IMG/VR virus record: IMGVR_UViG_3300020021_000021 | Span: 1-44,233 of that record | DNA length: 44,233 bases | Direction: 5' to 3' (one strand) | Source: a virus | In this document: positions 1 through 6,051 of the stretch, piece after piece | Layout: each line of letters opens with the position of its first letter | Position numbering within the stretch: the stretch's first letter is position 1 | The notes under the pieces: generated by a model | What the model was told of the DNA's origin: nothing | Databases searched by the model: none | What the model saw: the letters and a program-made list of their open reading frames with translations, nothing else | Translations under genes and position numbers: made by a program

Positions 1-168
1 GTGTTGATCCCATCAGGCAGGGACGTAACGCTTCGCAGGTCTAAGTCGCCGCCCACAGTAGGGTTGAACCCATCAGGCAGGGACGTAACGCTTCCGATGT
101 ATAAGTAGCCGCCCACAGTAGGGTTGAACCCATCAGGCAGGGACGTAACGCTTCCGATGTATAAGTCG
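1..168. repeat. 60-bp tandem repeat array, left part
   Basis: Direct tandem copies with a period of exactly 60 bases sit at about 1-40 (partial), 41-100 and 101-160, with a remnant to 168. Each unit contains the core gggttgaacccatcaggcag. Units are nearly identical and differ mainly in a short segment reading cgcaggtc or ccgatgta. The period is a multiple of three, so copy-number change keeps the reading frame. The array continues at 44030-44233 across the circular join. Confidence 0.95.
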
Positions 169-242
169 CCTTTAATTTCTTCCTTACCTAAAAATTGATC
201 TTCTGTAAGGTTGTATTTTTGTTTAAATTGTTCTTTGTTCAT
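1..242 (-). CDS. 20-residue-repeat protein, N-terminal part (continues at 44233)
   Basis: The gene starts at the ATG at 242-240 and runs off the window at base 1. Its first 24 residues begin MNKEQFKQKYNL and are followed by copies of a 20-residue unit containing SVTSLPDGFNPTVGG. The C-terminal part lies at 43557-44233. Merging the terminal overlap gives one reading frame of about 288 residues with five repeat units. The units alternate between LYIGS and LDLRS versions, and this spacing of short beta strands suggests a solenoid. Many phages carry proteins of the 'TSLPxGLTVGGxLxL' style; their function is unknown to me. The gene lies 22 bases downstream of the 265-654 gene, so it is probably part of the same leftward early operon. 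Confidence 0.85.
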   Translation of the reverse strand, partial: MNKEQFKQKYNLTEDQFLGKEEIKGDLYIGSVTSLPDGFNPTVGGYLYIGSVTSLPDGFNPTVGGDLDLRSVTSLPDGIN

Positions 243-264
243 TTTTATAGTATTAGTAGTAAGA

Positions 265-654
265 TTAAAGTTTTGTTAATTCGTTTCGGGTAAATGGCAA
301 TCTAAAGCCCAGTCCATGCACCATATATGAATTTTGCTCGATAGCAACTATTTTACCCCGCCATCCATTCATTGGTATTTGACTGCCCTGATCGATAGCG
401 TCGGTAGTAATTGAAACCTTATCGCCAATTTTTAAATTGTCTAATATTTTATCAACCTCTAACTGACATTCGCTTGTTAGTTTGTTTAAAACCGAATTGC
501 CATTTACAAATAGCTTTCGGGCATCGTCGTTACATTCTAACAATCGCTGTATAAACCGATGGTTGCCTAATGTGTGCTTTTTGTGTCCGTTGCCATAGAT
601 AAACCATAGCTTTTCAAGTTGTTTCTTTTGGGTATCGGTTAAAACTACTTTCAT
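265..654 (-). CDS. Hypothetical early protein, 129 aa
   Basis: I do not recognise the family. The N-terminal half is helical and charged (MKVVLTDTQKKQLEKLW), and the C-terminal half (about residues 75-129) is beta-rich with a basic-aromatic pattern (GDKVSITTDAI, WRGKIVAIEQNSYMV) like an SH3/KOW-type small barrel. That is a fold impression only. Its ATG overlaps the stop of the upstream 651-809 gene (ATGA-type overlap), so the two are translationally coupled. It lies directly upstream of the 20-residue-repeat gene. Confidence 0.7.
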   Translation of the reverse strand: MKVVLTDTQKKQLEKLWFIYGNGHKKHTLGNHRFIQRLLECNDDARKLFVNGNSVLNKLTSECQLEVDKILDNLKIGDKVSITTDAIDQGSQIPMNGWRGKIVAIEQNSYMVHGLGFRLPFTRNELTKL

Positions 655-809
655 ATAATATCCAAACTTATTTTAATGAATTTATTAATAGCCGAACCGG
701 TCTTATTAAACATTTTCATGGCATTCTTTTCAGAGGTTGCTATAATTGGTTTTGTTGTTGTAAAGCCATCCTTATTAAGGTACGTGATGTAATATATTCT
801 ACTTTTCAT
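651..809 (-). CDS. Hypothetical small protein, 52 aa
   Basis: I chose the internal ATG at 809 (MKSRIYYITYLNKDG) over an upstream in-frame ATG at 839, because 809 lies just after the stop of the previous gene (814-816) and follows an A-rich GAAAAT stretch. The protein is basic and mixed alpha/beta, with a pattern like phage proteins of the 'YxItYxxxDGxxxxkpIiAtse' type. Its end overlaps the start of the 265-654 gene. Function unknown. Confidence 0.6.
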   Translation of the reverse strand: MKSRIYYITYLNKDGFTTTKPIIATSEKNAMKMFNKTGSAINKFIKISLDII

Positions 810-813
810 ATTT

Positions 814-966
814 TCAATCTTTCCCCATCCTATCCTCAATCCAGTTCATCAACCTGTAATATCTACGTGCCATTTCCATATCCTCTAAGGACAGGTAAAA
901 TTCCATCTGAAACAACGCCTGTTGGCGAAATTCTATGAGGCGTTTGAAGCGGTCGAGGCGGGTCAT
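814..966 (-). CDS. Hypothetical small helical protein, 50 aa
   Basis: Reads from the ATG at 966 (MTRLDRFKRLIEFRQQAL) to TGA at 814-816. It is arginine- and methionine-rich and predicted all-helical (LEDMEMARRYYRLMNWIEDRM). It lies between two clear genes of the same operon with short gaps on both sides. No function recognised. Confidence 0.6.
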   Translation of the reverse strand: MTRLDRFKRLIEFRQQALFQMEFYLSLEDMEMARRYYRLMNWIEDRMGKD

Positions 967-984
967 GGTGTTTGGGTTAAGCGG

Positions 985-1104
985 TTAATAACGAAGCAGG
1001 TTAATGCAATTGGTAAATCTGCAATATTTAGTGTACCAATACATGGTATCATTGCCGTTCATTTTAGATAGGGAAACTTTTATCTTTTTTCTGTAAGTTT
1101 TCAT
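985..1104 (-). CDS. Hypothetical small basic protein, 39 aa
   Basis: Starts at ATG 1104 inside the stop of the preceding gene (ATGA overlap) and ends at TAA 985-987. The sequence begins MKTYRKKIKVSLSKMNGND and has two cysteines near the C-terminus. The overlap with the upstream gene is the main support. Function unknown. Confidence 0.5.
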   Translation of the reverse strand: MKTYRKKIKVSLSKMNGNDTMYWYTKYCRFTNCINLLRY

Positions 1105-1232
1105 TTCACCGACTCCTTTCCACGTTTAAGGCTTTCGGCAAGTGCCTTCAATCCCGGATGTTTCCTAACCGGACTTTGTGCCATGCGTTTATCGTCGCCC
1201 TTGTATTGGAATTTTTTTGTTGAGGTTTTCAT
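1101..1232 (-). CDS. Hypothetical small basic protein, 43 aa
   Basis: First gene of the leftward operon after the promoter at 1291-1298. It reads from ATG 1232 (MKTSTKKFQYKGDDKRMAQS) to TGA 1101-1103 and is preceded by a purine-rich GAAAGGATT that could be a ribosome binding site. The protein is strongly basic (about one third Lys/Arg), which would suit nucleic-acid binding, but nothing specific is visible. Confidence 0.55.
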   Translation of the reverse strand: MKTSTKKFQYKGDDKRMAQSPVRKHPGLKALAESLKRGKESVK

Positions 1233-1290
1233 AATCCTTTCAATTAATGTATAATAACAGGACAAATTTAAATTTAAGTTTTTATATATG

Positions 1291-1298
1291 CAAATATA
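1291..1298 (-). promoter_or_regulatory. Putative -7 element of leftward early promoter
   Basis: On the minus strand this reads TATATTTG, an exact match to the Bacteroidota -7 consensus TAnnTTTG, followed at once by CATATA. The predicted transcript start is about 50 bases before the ATG at 1232. No clear TTG/TTTG is seen 19-20 bases upstream, so the match is one-sided. Confidence 0.5.
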
Positions 1299-1303
1299 TT
1301 TGA

Positions 1304-2008
1304 TTATTTTTTGATTATTTTTTTATATGGCCCCCTTTTTATAAATGTTAATTGAAATATTTCTTCATAGGTAAGACCCTTTTTAAGTCTATTTTTTATA
1401 AAAAAAACAGGGAGATTTAATAAACGCCCCCATTGGGTTAATGTGTGAGTTTCACCCTGTATGGTTATAATAATATTGCTGCGCCTATTATTTGCCTGCT
1501 CTCTTTGGGTCACCCATCTAACATTGCCTGGTTCATAATTACCATCGTTATTAATCCTGTCTATAGAGTATTTTTTAGCGGGCCGTTTCCCTATATGAGA
1601 TAAAAATAACTCGAAGCTATTTATCCAGCCTGAATATACGGTTATTCCGCGCCCTCCGTAATTTTTGTAATATCGGTGCTTTTCATTATAACACCTCAAT
1701 ATCATATTTCTAAAACACAAAAATTCAGCCCGGTATGATTTTTTAATGGAAAATATAGAATGTGTAGGTATCTTTTTTGTTTTTATCGGTTTTGATTTAG
1801 GATTACAAATTTTACACTTGTGTGGGCTTACATTAAAACTACCTATGGTTATGGTTTTAGTTGTACCACAGCCATTACACCGACACACTAAAAATGCACA
1901 ATCATGAAAATATCTTCCATTCTTTATTGGTTTTCTTTCAATTGAAATTACTTCGTGATTGTTTTTTATCTCACCTATTTTATATGAAAAATCTTTTCGT
2001 AATGCCAT
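1304..2008 (-). CDS. HNH/AP2-type putative homing endonuclease, 234 aa
   Basis: The central-to-C-terminal part holds the signature of a common phage endonuclease family: an RCYN..YYKNYGGRGITVYSGW stretch, then SIDRINNDGNYEPGNVRWVT and EQANNRRSN. The N-terminal region (about residues 40-75) has four cysteines in CRCNGCG and CKICNP, typical of a zinc-binding module. The tail from about residue 180 resembles a small helix-turn-helix or intron-encoded nuclease repeat. Such proteins are usually free-standing selfish endonucleases; activity here is inferred. The start at 2008 is only four bases after a TAnnTTTG promoter element, so the mRNA may be leaderless. Gene and flanks are very AT-rich. Confidence 0.8.
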   Translation of the reverse strand: MALRKDFSYKIGEIKNNHEVISIERKPIKNGRYFHDCAFLVCRCNGCGTTKTITIGSFNVSPHKCKICNPKSKPIKTKKIPTHSIFSIKKSYRAEFLCFRNMILRCYNEKHRYYKNYGGRGITVYSGWINSFELFLSHIGKRPAKKYSIDRINNDGNYEPGNVRWVTQREQANNRRSNIIITIQGETHTLTQWGRLLNLPVFFIKNRLKKGLTYEEIFQLTFIKRGPYKKIIKK

Positions 2009-2012
2009 ATTA

Positions 2013-2020
2013 CAAATATA
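2013..2020 (-). promoter_or_regulatory. Putative -7 element for the endonuclease gene
   Basis: The minus strand reads TATATTTG, an exact TAnnTTTG match, ending four bases before the ATG at 2008. Bacteroidota transcription usually starts about 4-7 bases after this element, so the transcript would begin at or beside the start codon. No obvious TTG lies 19-20 bases upstream. Confidence 0.45.
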
Positions 2021-2048
2021 CGCTTTTTATTTTTATTTTACCATTGTA

Positions 2049-2079
2049 TTTGTTTTTTAAAATACTTTATATATATTTG
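2049..2079 (+). promoter_or_regulatory. Promoter of the 2.1-4.9 kb rightward operon
   Basis: TTTG at 2049-2052, a 19-base spacer, then TATATTTG at 2072-2079. This is a full match to the Bacteroidota primary-sigma promoter (TTTG, about 19, TAnnTTTG). The predicted start of transcription lies about 15 bases before the ATG at 2099. The -7 element is followed by CATATA, as at the leftward promoter near 1290. Confidence 0.75.
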
Positions 2080-2098
2080 CATATAATTTTTAATAAAA

Positions 2099-2299
2099 AT
2101 GGCAGATATAAAAGAAAAGTTACACGGAAGGGTGATTTATAAATTTAAACACCTGCATAATATTGGTGAGTTTTTTGTAAGCGATAGGCCACGAAATAAT
2201 ATACTTACCTCTTATAGGACATATAAGAAGAAACATAATATCTTATGTTCTTTTACCTCTTATGAAGACGGAACAACCATAATAACACGCATAGCATGA
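2099..2299 (+). CDS. Hypothetical small protein, 66 aa
   Basis: First gene of the rightward operon behind a full promoter. It is basic, begins MADIKEKLHGRVIYKFKH and contains a VSDRPRNN stretch. No family is recognised. Its TGA overlaps the ATG of the next gene. Confidence 0.65.
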   Translation: MADIKEKLHGRVIYKFKHLHNIGEFFVSDRPRNNILTSYRTYKKKHNILCSFTSYEDGTTIITRIA

Positions 2300-2406
2300 T
2301 CACCCTCGCCGACTTCTACGCGTATTGCCTTGAAAATCCAGGCATTGACATTTTGGAAGAGATGCGGGGAGCGGTGGAGGGGAATGAAAGATTGAAAGCA
2401 GGTTAG
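2296..2406 (+). CDS. Hypothetical small acidic protein, 36 aa
   Basis: Starts at ATG 2296, overlapping the previous stop (ATGA), and ends at TAG 2404-2406. It begins MITLADFYAYCLENPGIDIL. The pattern 'tladFyayclenP' looks like short phage proteins of unknown role. Tight packing between two other genes supports it. Confidence 0.55.
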   Translation: MITLADFYAYCLENPGIDILEEMRGAVEGNERLKAG

Positions 2407-2408
2407 AT

Positions 2409-2606
2409 ATGAATAATCAAGATTATAAAGAAATCGATATTGCATTACAGAAATGTATTGATAGGGGATACATGGCAAGATTAACTGGAAAGTCAAAGTA
2501 TGAAAACGAATTTGAGCCGGGTAGCTTAAGTTTTGATGCGTGGCGGTGTGGATATGAATTACCTGACCTCACCCCCGACATATTGGGGATGGGGATAACG
2601 GATTGA
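2409..2606 (+). CDS. Hypothetical small protein, 65 aa
   Basis: Begins MNNQDYKEIDIALQKCIDRG two bases after the preceding stop. It is acidic and mixed alpha/beta. The middle (SLSFDAWRCGYEL) resembles conserved phage proteins in which a DAWRxGYE segment follows a hydrophobic helix. Function unknown. Confidence 0.6.
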   Translation: MNNQDYKEIDIALQKCIDRGYMARLTGKSKYENEFEPGSLSFDAWRCGYELPDLTPDILGMGITD

Positions 2607-2610
2607 AGAA

Positions 2611-2679
2611 ATGACGGCCGTAATAATCATATTGATAATAGCTAATATAATTGTGTTTATAAATAATAAGTATAAATGA
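2611..2679 (+). CDS. Membrane microprotein, 22 aa
   Basis: ATG 2611 to TGA 2677-2679. It is one hydrophobic helix (MTAVIIILIIANIIVFI) followed by a short basic tail (NNKYK), so predicted to be an inner-membrane peptide with the basic tail in the cytoplasm. The stop overlaps the ATG of the next gene at 2676, which supports real translation. Similar peptides occur at 3642, 3930 and 4850. Confidence 0.55.
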   Translation: MTAVIIILIIANIIVFINNKYK

Positions 2680-2873
2680 AAAAATACAAGATAATCATCA
2701 AAAACCACAAAAGACAACACCGCGCCGATGTACTAAAACTTAAAAAACTTTGGATATGGACATGGTGGGAGCCGATATTAACAGAAGTTGGTAGCCGGTG
2801 GATGATAAACTATTATATAACGCAATGGTGCAAGGAGTTTGGTGTGGATGAGGTGGAGGATTTGACGAAGTAA
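2676..2873 (+). CDS. Hypothetical basic protein, 65 aa
   Basis: Starts at ATG 2676 in an ATGA overlap. The N-terminal half is strongly basic (KKYKIIIKNHKRQHRAD), followed by a tryptophan-rich segment (WIWTWWEPIL) and an acidic tail. No family recognised. Confidence 0.55.
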   Translation: MKKYKIIIKNHKRQHRADVLKLKKLWIWTWWEPILTEVGSRWMINYYITQWCKEFGVDEVEDLTK

Positions 2874-2881
2874 ATAAGACA

Positions 2882-3157
2882 ATGTAAAATAAAGAGTTAA
2901 CAATAGAAGTAAGGGCGGAAGCACATGCAAAAAAATACGCCTATCCACTAACTGCAGCCAGTGCTTACATCGCCGGCGCAACCGACCAATACCCTATCTC
3001 TACCCAAAAAGAGCAGAATAGGATCTGTGGGTTGATCAATGATGAAATAAAGAATATTGAAGGCAATGGACATACTGTAATAACAGTCGAAAAAGTTCAC
3101 GCCTTAACCGACCTTTTAACCAAAATAAAATCAACATGCAACCCTTCGACGAACTAA
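2882..3157 (+). pseudogene. Small phage gene with a stop at codon 2, about 90 codons
   Basis: The frame from ATG 2882-2884 reads TAA at the second codon and then stays open to TAA 3155-3157. The open part has protein-like composition: NKELTIEVRAEAHAKKYAYP, then a helix-rich body containing TAASAYIAGATDQYP and GNGHTVITVEKVHAL. Repairing TAA to AAA or GAA would restore a normal gene of about 91 residues. As it stands there is no standard start for the open frame. Possible explanations are a recent nonsense mutation, a sequencing error, or initiation at a non-standard codon. The next gene overlaps its 3' end by 22 bases. Confidence 0.55.
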
Positions 3158-3291
3158 AAGACCTTACCTTTGACGAACTTTGCGAAAGGTTAAAGGCGGC
3201 ATACGAAGCAAAGGAAATAGAGATGGATATCCTGGTTTCCATTGCCGGGCAATATGCAGTATATCATTATCAAAAACAATTAAAACAATAA
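3136..3291 (+). CDS. Hypothetical small acidic helical protein, 51 aa
   Basis: ATG 3136 to TAA 3289-3291. Begins MQPFDELKDLTFDELCERLK and is predicted all-helical with heptad spacing. It sits four bases before the next ATG (3295). Function unknown. Confidence 0.6.
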   Translation: MQPFDELKDLTFDELCERLKAAYEAKEIEMDILVSIAGQYAVYHYQKQLKQ

Positions 3292-3294
3292 CAC

Positions 3295-3645
3295 ATGAAA
3301 AAAGCAACACTACTCACAGCCTTAATAGGCTTATCATTCGCCGGGATGGCGCAAAGCAAAAAAGTTTATCAGCCCGATTTAACAAAGAAAGTAACCCTAC
3401 AAGTTACCGTAAGCGCACTTGACCTAAACAACTACATGTATGTAGTGCAACAAGGCGGCCCCCAGGCTATTTCAGCCAGCCAAACATTAACCGGCGACAA
3501 AATAACCCGTTTCTTAAAAGGATTTGGGGCGGTAGCAGACAGCCTAACCAACATCCCCGCAAGATCGTGGCTTCAATTTTATAAAGATGGAGAAAGTAAA
3601 TGGACTGCCGATACCTTAAAGGATTCTAAAACCATTAAGAAATGA
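3295..3645 (+). CDS. Exported small protein, 116 aa
   Basis: The N-terminus is a classical Sec signal peptide: MKKA, a hydrophobic core TLLTALIGLSFAG, then MAQS before a charged mature domain. The mature part (about 95 residues) has amphipathic beta strands and no cysteine. The product is predicted to be secreted to the periplasm or cell surface. A lone secreted protein in a phage early operon could act in superinfection exclusion or envelope modification; that is inference. The stop overlaps the next ATG (3642). Confidence 0.7.
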   Translation: MKKATLLTALIGLSFAGMAQSKKVYQPDLTKKVTLQVTVSALDLNNYMYVVQQGGPQAISASQTLTGDKITRFLKGFGAVADSLTNIPARSWLQFYKDGESKWTADTLKDSKTIKK

Positions 3646-3710
3646 ACCCCATCACAGTAATACTATGCCTGATCGGCATGTGGATAGTTAGAGGGCCGTA
3701 TGAGGATTGA
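3642..3710 (+). CDS. Membrane microprotein, 22 aa
   Basis: ATG 3642 overlaps the stop of the exported-protein gene (ATGA). It reads MNPITVILCLIGMWIVRGPY and then ED: one hydrophobic helix with a short hydrophilic end. Coupling to the upstream gene supports translation. Role unknown; a partner of the exported protein is possible. Confidence 0.5.
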   Translation: MNPITVILCLIGMWIVRGPYED

Positions 3711-3726
3711 TTAAATTAAGGAAAAA

Positions 3727-3927
3727 ATGGAATGGACAAAAACAAGCGATGCCCTACCCGAAAAATACATAAGGGTATTAGTCTACGATAATAAAAATGA
3801 TGTTATAAAAATAGATATGTGTGTTAATGAAATTATAGCAACACCAATTGGTTATTCATGGCAGACCTCGTATAGGGGTCATATTACACATTGGATGCCA
3901 CTTCCATTACCACCATCAATTAAGTAA
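3727..3927 (+). CDS. DUF551-like protein, 66 aa
   Basis: The pattern is that of DUF551: WTKTSDALPEKYIRVLV at the start, and the end THWMPLPLPPSI matches the family's closing tHWmPLPxpP motif. These proteins are frequent in phages and prophages and have no established function. Length is close to the family's usual 60-80 residues. Confidence 0.8.
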   Translation: MEWTKTSDALPEKYIRVLVYDNKNDVIKIDMCVNEIIATPIGYSWQTSYRGHITHWMPLPLPPSIK

Positions 3928-3929
3928 CC

Positions 3930-4016
3930 ATGAAACTCGATATTATCTCCTTTTTAGCCGCAATAGGTTTAGCAACTATAATTTTACTTATAACTTATTT
4001 TATATGCAAACATTAA
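3930..4016 (+). CDS. Membrane microprotein, 28 aa
   Basis: ATG 3930 to TAA 4014-4016, two bases after the preceding stop. The peptide is a single hydrophobic helix (FLAAIGLATIILLITYFI) with a short basic end. Its end overlaps the start of the next gene by 13 bases. Confidence 0.5.
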   Translation: MKLDIISFLAAIGLATIILLITYFICKH

Positions 4017-4147
4017 AAGACTTCCTAAACAGGATAAAGCCAAAGAAAACGCCTGTAATGACAAAGGCTGACCGTATAAAAACAGGCCGTGAAATGCACC
4101 GCCAAATGGCAACAATGGAATTGGAGAAAAAGGAGGAGAAGAAATGA
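4004..4147 (+). CDS. Hypothetical basic helical protein, 47 aa
   Basis: Starts at ATG 4004 and reads MQTLKDFLNRIKPKKTPVMT. It is very rich in Lys, Glu and Met, with a charged helical C-terminus (MATMELEKKEEKK). An upstream in-frame ATG at 3848 would overlap two other genes and is unlikely. Function unknown. Confidence 0.55.
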   Translation: MQTLKDFLNRIKPKKTPVMTKADRIKTGREMHRQMATMELEKKEEKK

Positions 4148-4356
4148 AAACGCCCCCATATATAGTATATAACCCTAAATATGGAACGTATAGCAAAAAC
4201 GCACGGTTCAAATATTGGGATATGCTTAACGATGTTGGCATAATGAAAAATGAGTTGGAAGCCTATATCAAATCCCACCCACCCATGATATACTGGCAAA
4301 CATGGCAAGCCTATCAGAAAGCGAAAGTAATTCGCATACATGCATTATATCAATAA
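4144..4356 (+). CDS. Hypothetical protein, 70 aa
   Basis: ATG 4144 overlaps the previous stop (ATGA). The sequence starts MKTPPYIVYNPKYGTYSKNA and is rich in Tyr and Lys. No family recognised. Confidence 0.6.
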   Translation: MKTPPYIVYNPKYGTYSKNARFKYWDMLNDVGIMKNELEAYIKSHPPMIYWQTWQAYQKAKVIRIHALYQ

Positions 4357-4388
4357 TTAATTAACTTTACACTTTAAAAATTAACATT

Positions 4389-4850
4389 ATGTCACTAAAA
4401 AACCTAATCGCCTCAATAGGCCATTTTTTTGAACACTTATTTAAAACCACCCAAACCGCATTTAACGATTTGCCAAAAGAGCAACAGGATGCAATCATTA
4501 GCGGTGTAAACGTTAGTCAGATTATAAAAGAAGGCTATTCTAAAGGCGAAACAGCGATTGTAAGCGAAGTTGCCGAAAAGCTGAGTGTAAGTACGGATGT
4601 TGCAGAACAGGTTATCCTTCATGTCCTTAATAGCATACCAGGCATTAACGTTTTCAGTATCCAGGTTGGTTTAAATAGATTAGCAGACCATATACAAACA
4701 GGCATAACAGATGAAGGATGGAATGGCCTATGGGAAACGGTTGCTAAAGCAGGGGCATCATGGTTGGCAACTGGCTCATTAAATTGGGTAACACTCGGAT
4801 TGGGTGTGGTTGAGTTCGCCTTTCAGCACTTTATAAAGGGCATAAAGTAA
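4389..4850 (+). CDS. Hypothetical amphipathic protein, 153 aa
   Basis: It has an N-terminal amphipathic helix (IASIGHFFEHLFKTTQTAF), a helical acidic middle, and a C-terminal hydrophobic stretch (SWLATGSLNWVTLGLGVVEFAF) before a basic end. It does not look like a standard holin, and the membrane character is moderate. It is followed with a TAATG overlap by a one-helix membrane peptide, so a two-part membrane-associated unit is possible. I cannot name a family. Confidence 0.65.
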   Translation: MSLKNLIASIGHFFEHLFKTTQTAFNDLPKEQQDAIISGVNVSQIIKEGYSKGETAIVSEVAEKLSVSTDVAEQVILHVLNSIPGINVFSIQVGLNRLADHIQTGITDEGWNGLWETVAKAGASWLATGSLNWVTLGLGVVEFAFQHFIKGIK

Positions 4851-4933
4851 TGATCGCCGCCCTGATAGTCGGAGCCATTTTAGGCGGTTGCTTTGTGGTG
4901 GTAATAGAGTGGTTACTAAAGGAATGGCTATAA
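4850..4933 (+). CDS. Membrane microprotein, 27 aa
   Basis: ATG 4850 shares bases with the preceding TAA (TAATG). It reads MIAALIVGAILGGCFVVVIE then WLLKEWL: a glycine-containing transmembrane helix. Last gene before the terminator at 4980. Confidence 0.55.
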   Translation: MIAALIVGAILGGCFVVVIEWLLKEWL

Positions 4934-4979
4934 CAAACGGTTTTCACTTATCCGTCTAAAGTGAATTTGGTTTAGGTTA

Positions 4980-5006
4980 GCCCCGATTGATTATCGGGGC
5001 TTTTTT
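4980..5006 (+). terminator. Rho-independent terminator of the rightward operon
   Basis: Perfect 8-bp stem GCCCCGAT (4980-4987) and ATCGGGGC (4993-5000) with a 5-base loop, followed by six T. It ends the 2.1-4.9 kb operon where it meets the leftward lysis genes. Confidence 0.9.
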
Positions 5007-5009
5007 ATT

Positions 5010-5036
5010 AGGCGGCCTCCCGAAAGAGAGCCGCCT
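5010..5036. terminator. Second hairpin between convergent operons
   Basis: Stem AGGCGGC (5010-5016) with GCCGCCT (5030-5036) around a 13-base loop, followed on the plus strand by ttgttattt. It lies just past the stop of the leftward holin-like gene, so it may block readthrough from either side. The T tract is weak on both strands. Confidence 0.5.
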
Positions 5037-5044
5037 TTGTTATT

Positions 5045-5335
5045 TCAATTTGTAATCTTAATGCCGAAAAAATCCTCTGCTTTTTGCAGGATCAGTCCAA
5101 TAAATACGGTATACTCCAGGATATGTTTTTGCACCGCTTCTGGTATTTCCCGAAAACTCGTTGCGCCCAGGGCTACAATGCCTATAAAAAACGCGATCAT
5201 TTTAAATATAGCCTTTATCCTGTCGGGTGTGGGTAGGGTTAATGCACCGATACCAACTACTATTTTGGTATCGGCTTCGTTGGTAACTACGTTTTTTTGA
5301 GTTACTATAGGGTCGTTTGGTGTTTCGTTTGCCAT
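5045..5335 (-). CDS. Holin-like membrane protein, 96 aa
   Basis: A hydrophilic N-terminus is followed by two hydrophobic segments, about residues 42-60 (AIFKMIAFFIGIVALGA) and 70-85 (ILEYTVFIGLILQ). Size, two-helix layout and position two bases after the GH25 lysozyme gene fit a class II-type holin that would release the lysozyme. No sequence family is recognised, so the call rests on context and topology. It is the last gene of the leftward lysis operon. Confidence 0.6.
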   Translation of the reverse strand: MANETPNDPIVTQKNVVTNEADTKIVVGIGALTLPTPDRIKAIFKMIAFFIGIVALGATSFREIPEAVQKHILEYTVFIGLILQKAEDFFGIKITN

Positions 5336-5337
5336 GA

Positions 5338-5976
5338 TTATACAATATTAGCTAATTTATTTAATTCTTGTTGCGTCCCAAAAAACCTATCTAAGTCTTG
5401 GTTACCCCCGGAAACACTACCATTTATTTGCCCGAATTGGCTATACTGCCAAAATTTATAAGGCCACGCAGAATTAACCGGTGGTGGATTGGTTTGATAA
5501 CTTGCAACCCAATAAATACAATCAGGCCATATATGACCGCCTAAATTATTTTTAATAAAATTATTATAACTATAAATAATAATCTCATGCCTCCCGCAGT
5601 TGGCTCTCATATAAGCAATGCAATCGTTAACACGTTGGATGCAGGCTACTTTGTTTTTAGATACATAAACCCCCTTATCGCCATCACCCTCTAAATCTAT
5701 CATTATTGGGCCGCATCCCGTGCCAGTAAAATCAATACCCCTCGATAATATGTTTTTAGCCTGTGTAACACCATCTACTGCCCAGTCGATAAAATGATAG
5801 GGTATTCTTACTATTTCTGGACGAAATGTTTTTAGATCATGGTAAAACTTTTGGAATAGAGCATCGTGCATCGTTGTCCCCTGCGTTGCTTTAAGTGATA
5901 CAAAAGCAATATCTTTTGGCAATGTAGCTATGTTTACACCGTCATTAAAATGAGATAAATCTATTCCACGTATCAT
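5338..5976 (-). CDS. GH25 lysozyme (endolysin), 212 aa
   Basis: The protein is a single glycoside hydrolase family 25 domain. It opens with RGIDLSHFNDGVN (Asp6 in the family's DvS motif), has AFVSLKATQG near residue 25 and the catalytic PIMIDLEGD (Asp94, Glu96), and ends with FWQYSQFGQINGS and DLDRF. These are the standard GH25 landmarks and the length is normal for one domain. No signal peptide or cell-wall-binding domain is visible, so export would need the holin. It cleaves the MurNAc-GlcNAc bond of peptidoglycan. Its ATG overlaps the stop of the upstream membrane peptide gene (5973-6050). Confidence 0.93.
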   Translation of the reverse strand: MIRGIDLSHFNDGVNIATLPKDIAFVSLKATQGTTMHDALFQKFYHDLKTFRPEIVRIPYHFIDWAVDGVTQAKNILSRGIDFTGTGCGPIMIDLEGDGDKGVYVSKNKVACIQRVNDCIAYMRANCGRHEIIIYSYNNFIKNNLGGHIWPDCIYWVASYQTNPPPVNSAWPYKFWQYSQFGQINGSVSGGNQDLDRFFGTQQELNKLANIV

Positions 5977-6050
5977 TTCTTATATTCATAATTACTATAA
6001 AGCCACCCTAAAAGTAGCAATATCACAGCACAAAATACAAATAATTCCAT
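5973..6050 (-). CDS. Membrane microprotein, 25 aa
   Basis: ATG 6050 to TGA 5973-5975, in ATGA overlap with the lysozyme start. It reads MELFVFCAVILLLLGWLYSN then YEYKK: one transmembrane helix with a charged tail. Position beside the lysozyme suggests a lysis accessory role (inference). Confidence 0.55.
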   Translation of the reverse strand: MELFVFCAVILLLLGWLYSNYEYKK

Positions 6051-6051
6051 A

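Noticed and set aside
1-168. CRISPR array
   Set aside because: The 60-bp units are contiguous coding repeats without unique spacers, and no cas genes are present.
1861-2142. Plus-strand 93-codon frame across the endonuclease start
   Set aside because: Low-complexity translation of AT-rich DNA, overlapping the endonuclease gene and the rightward promoter.
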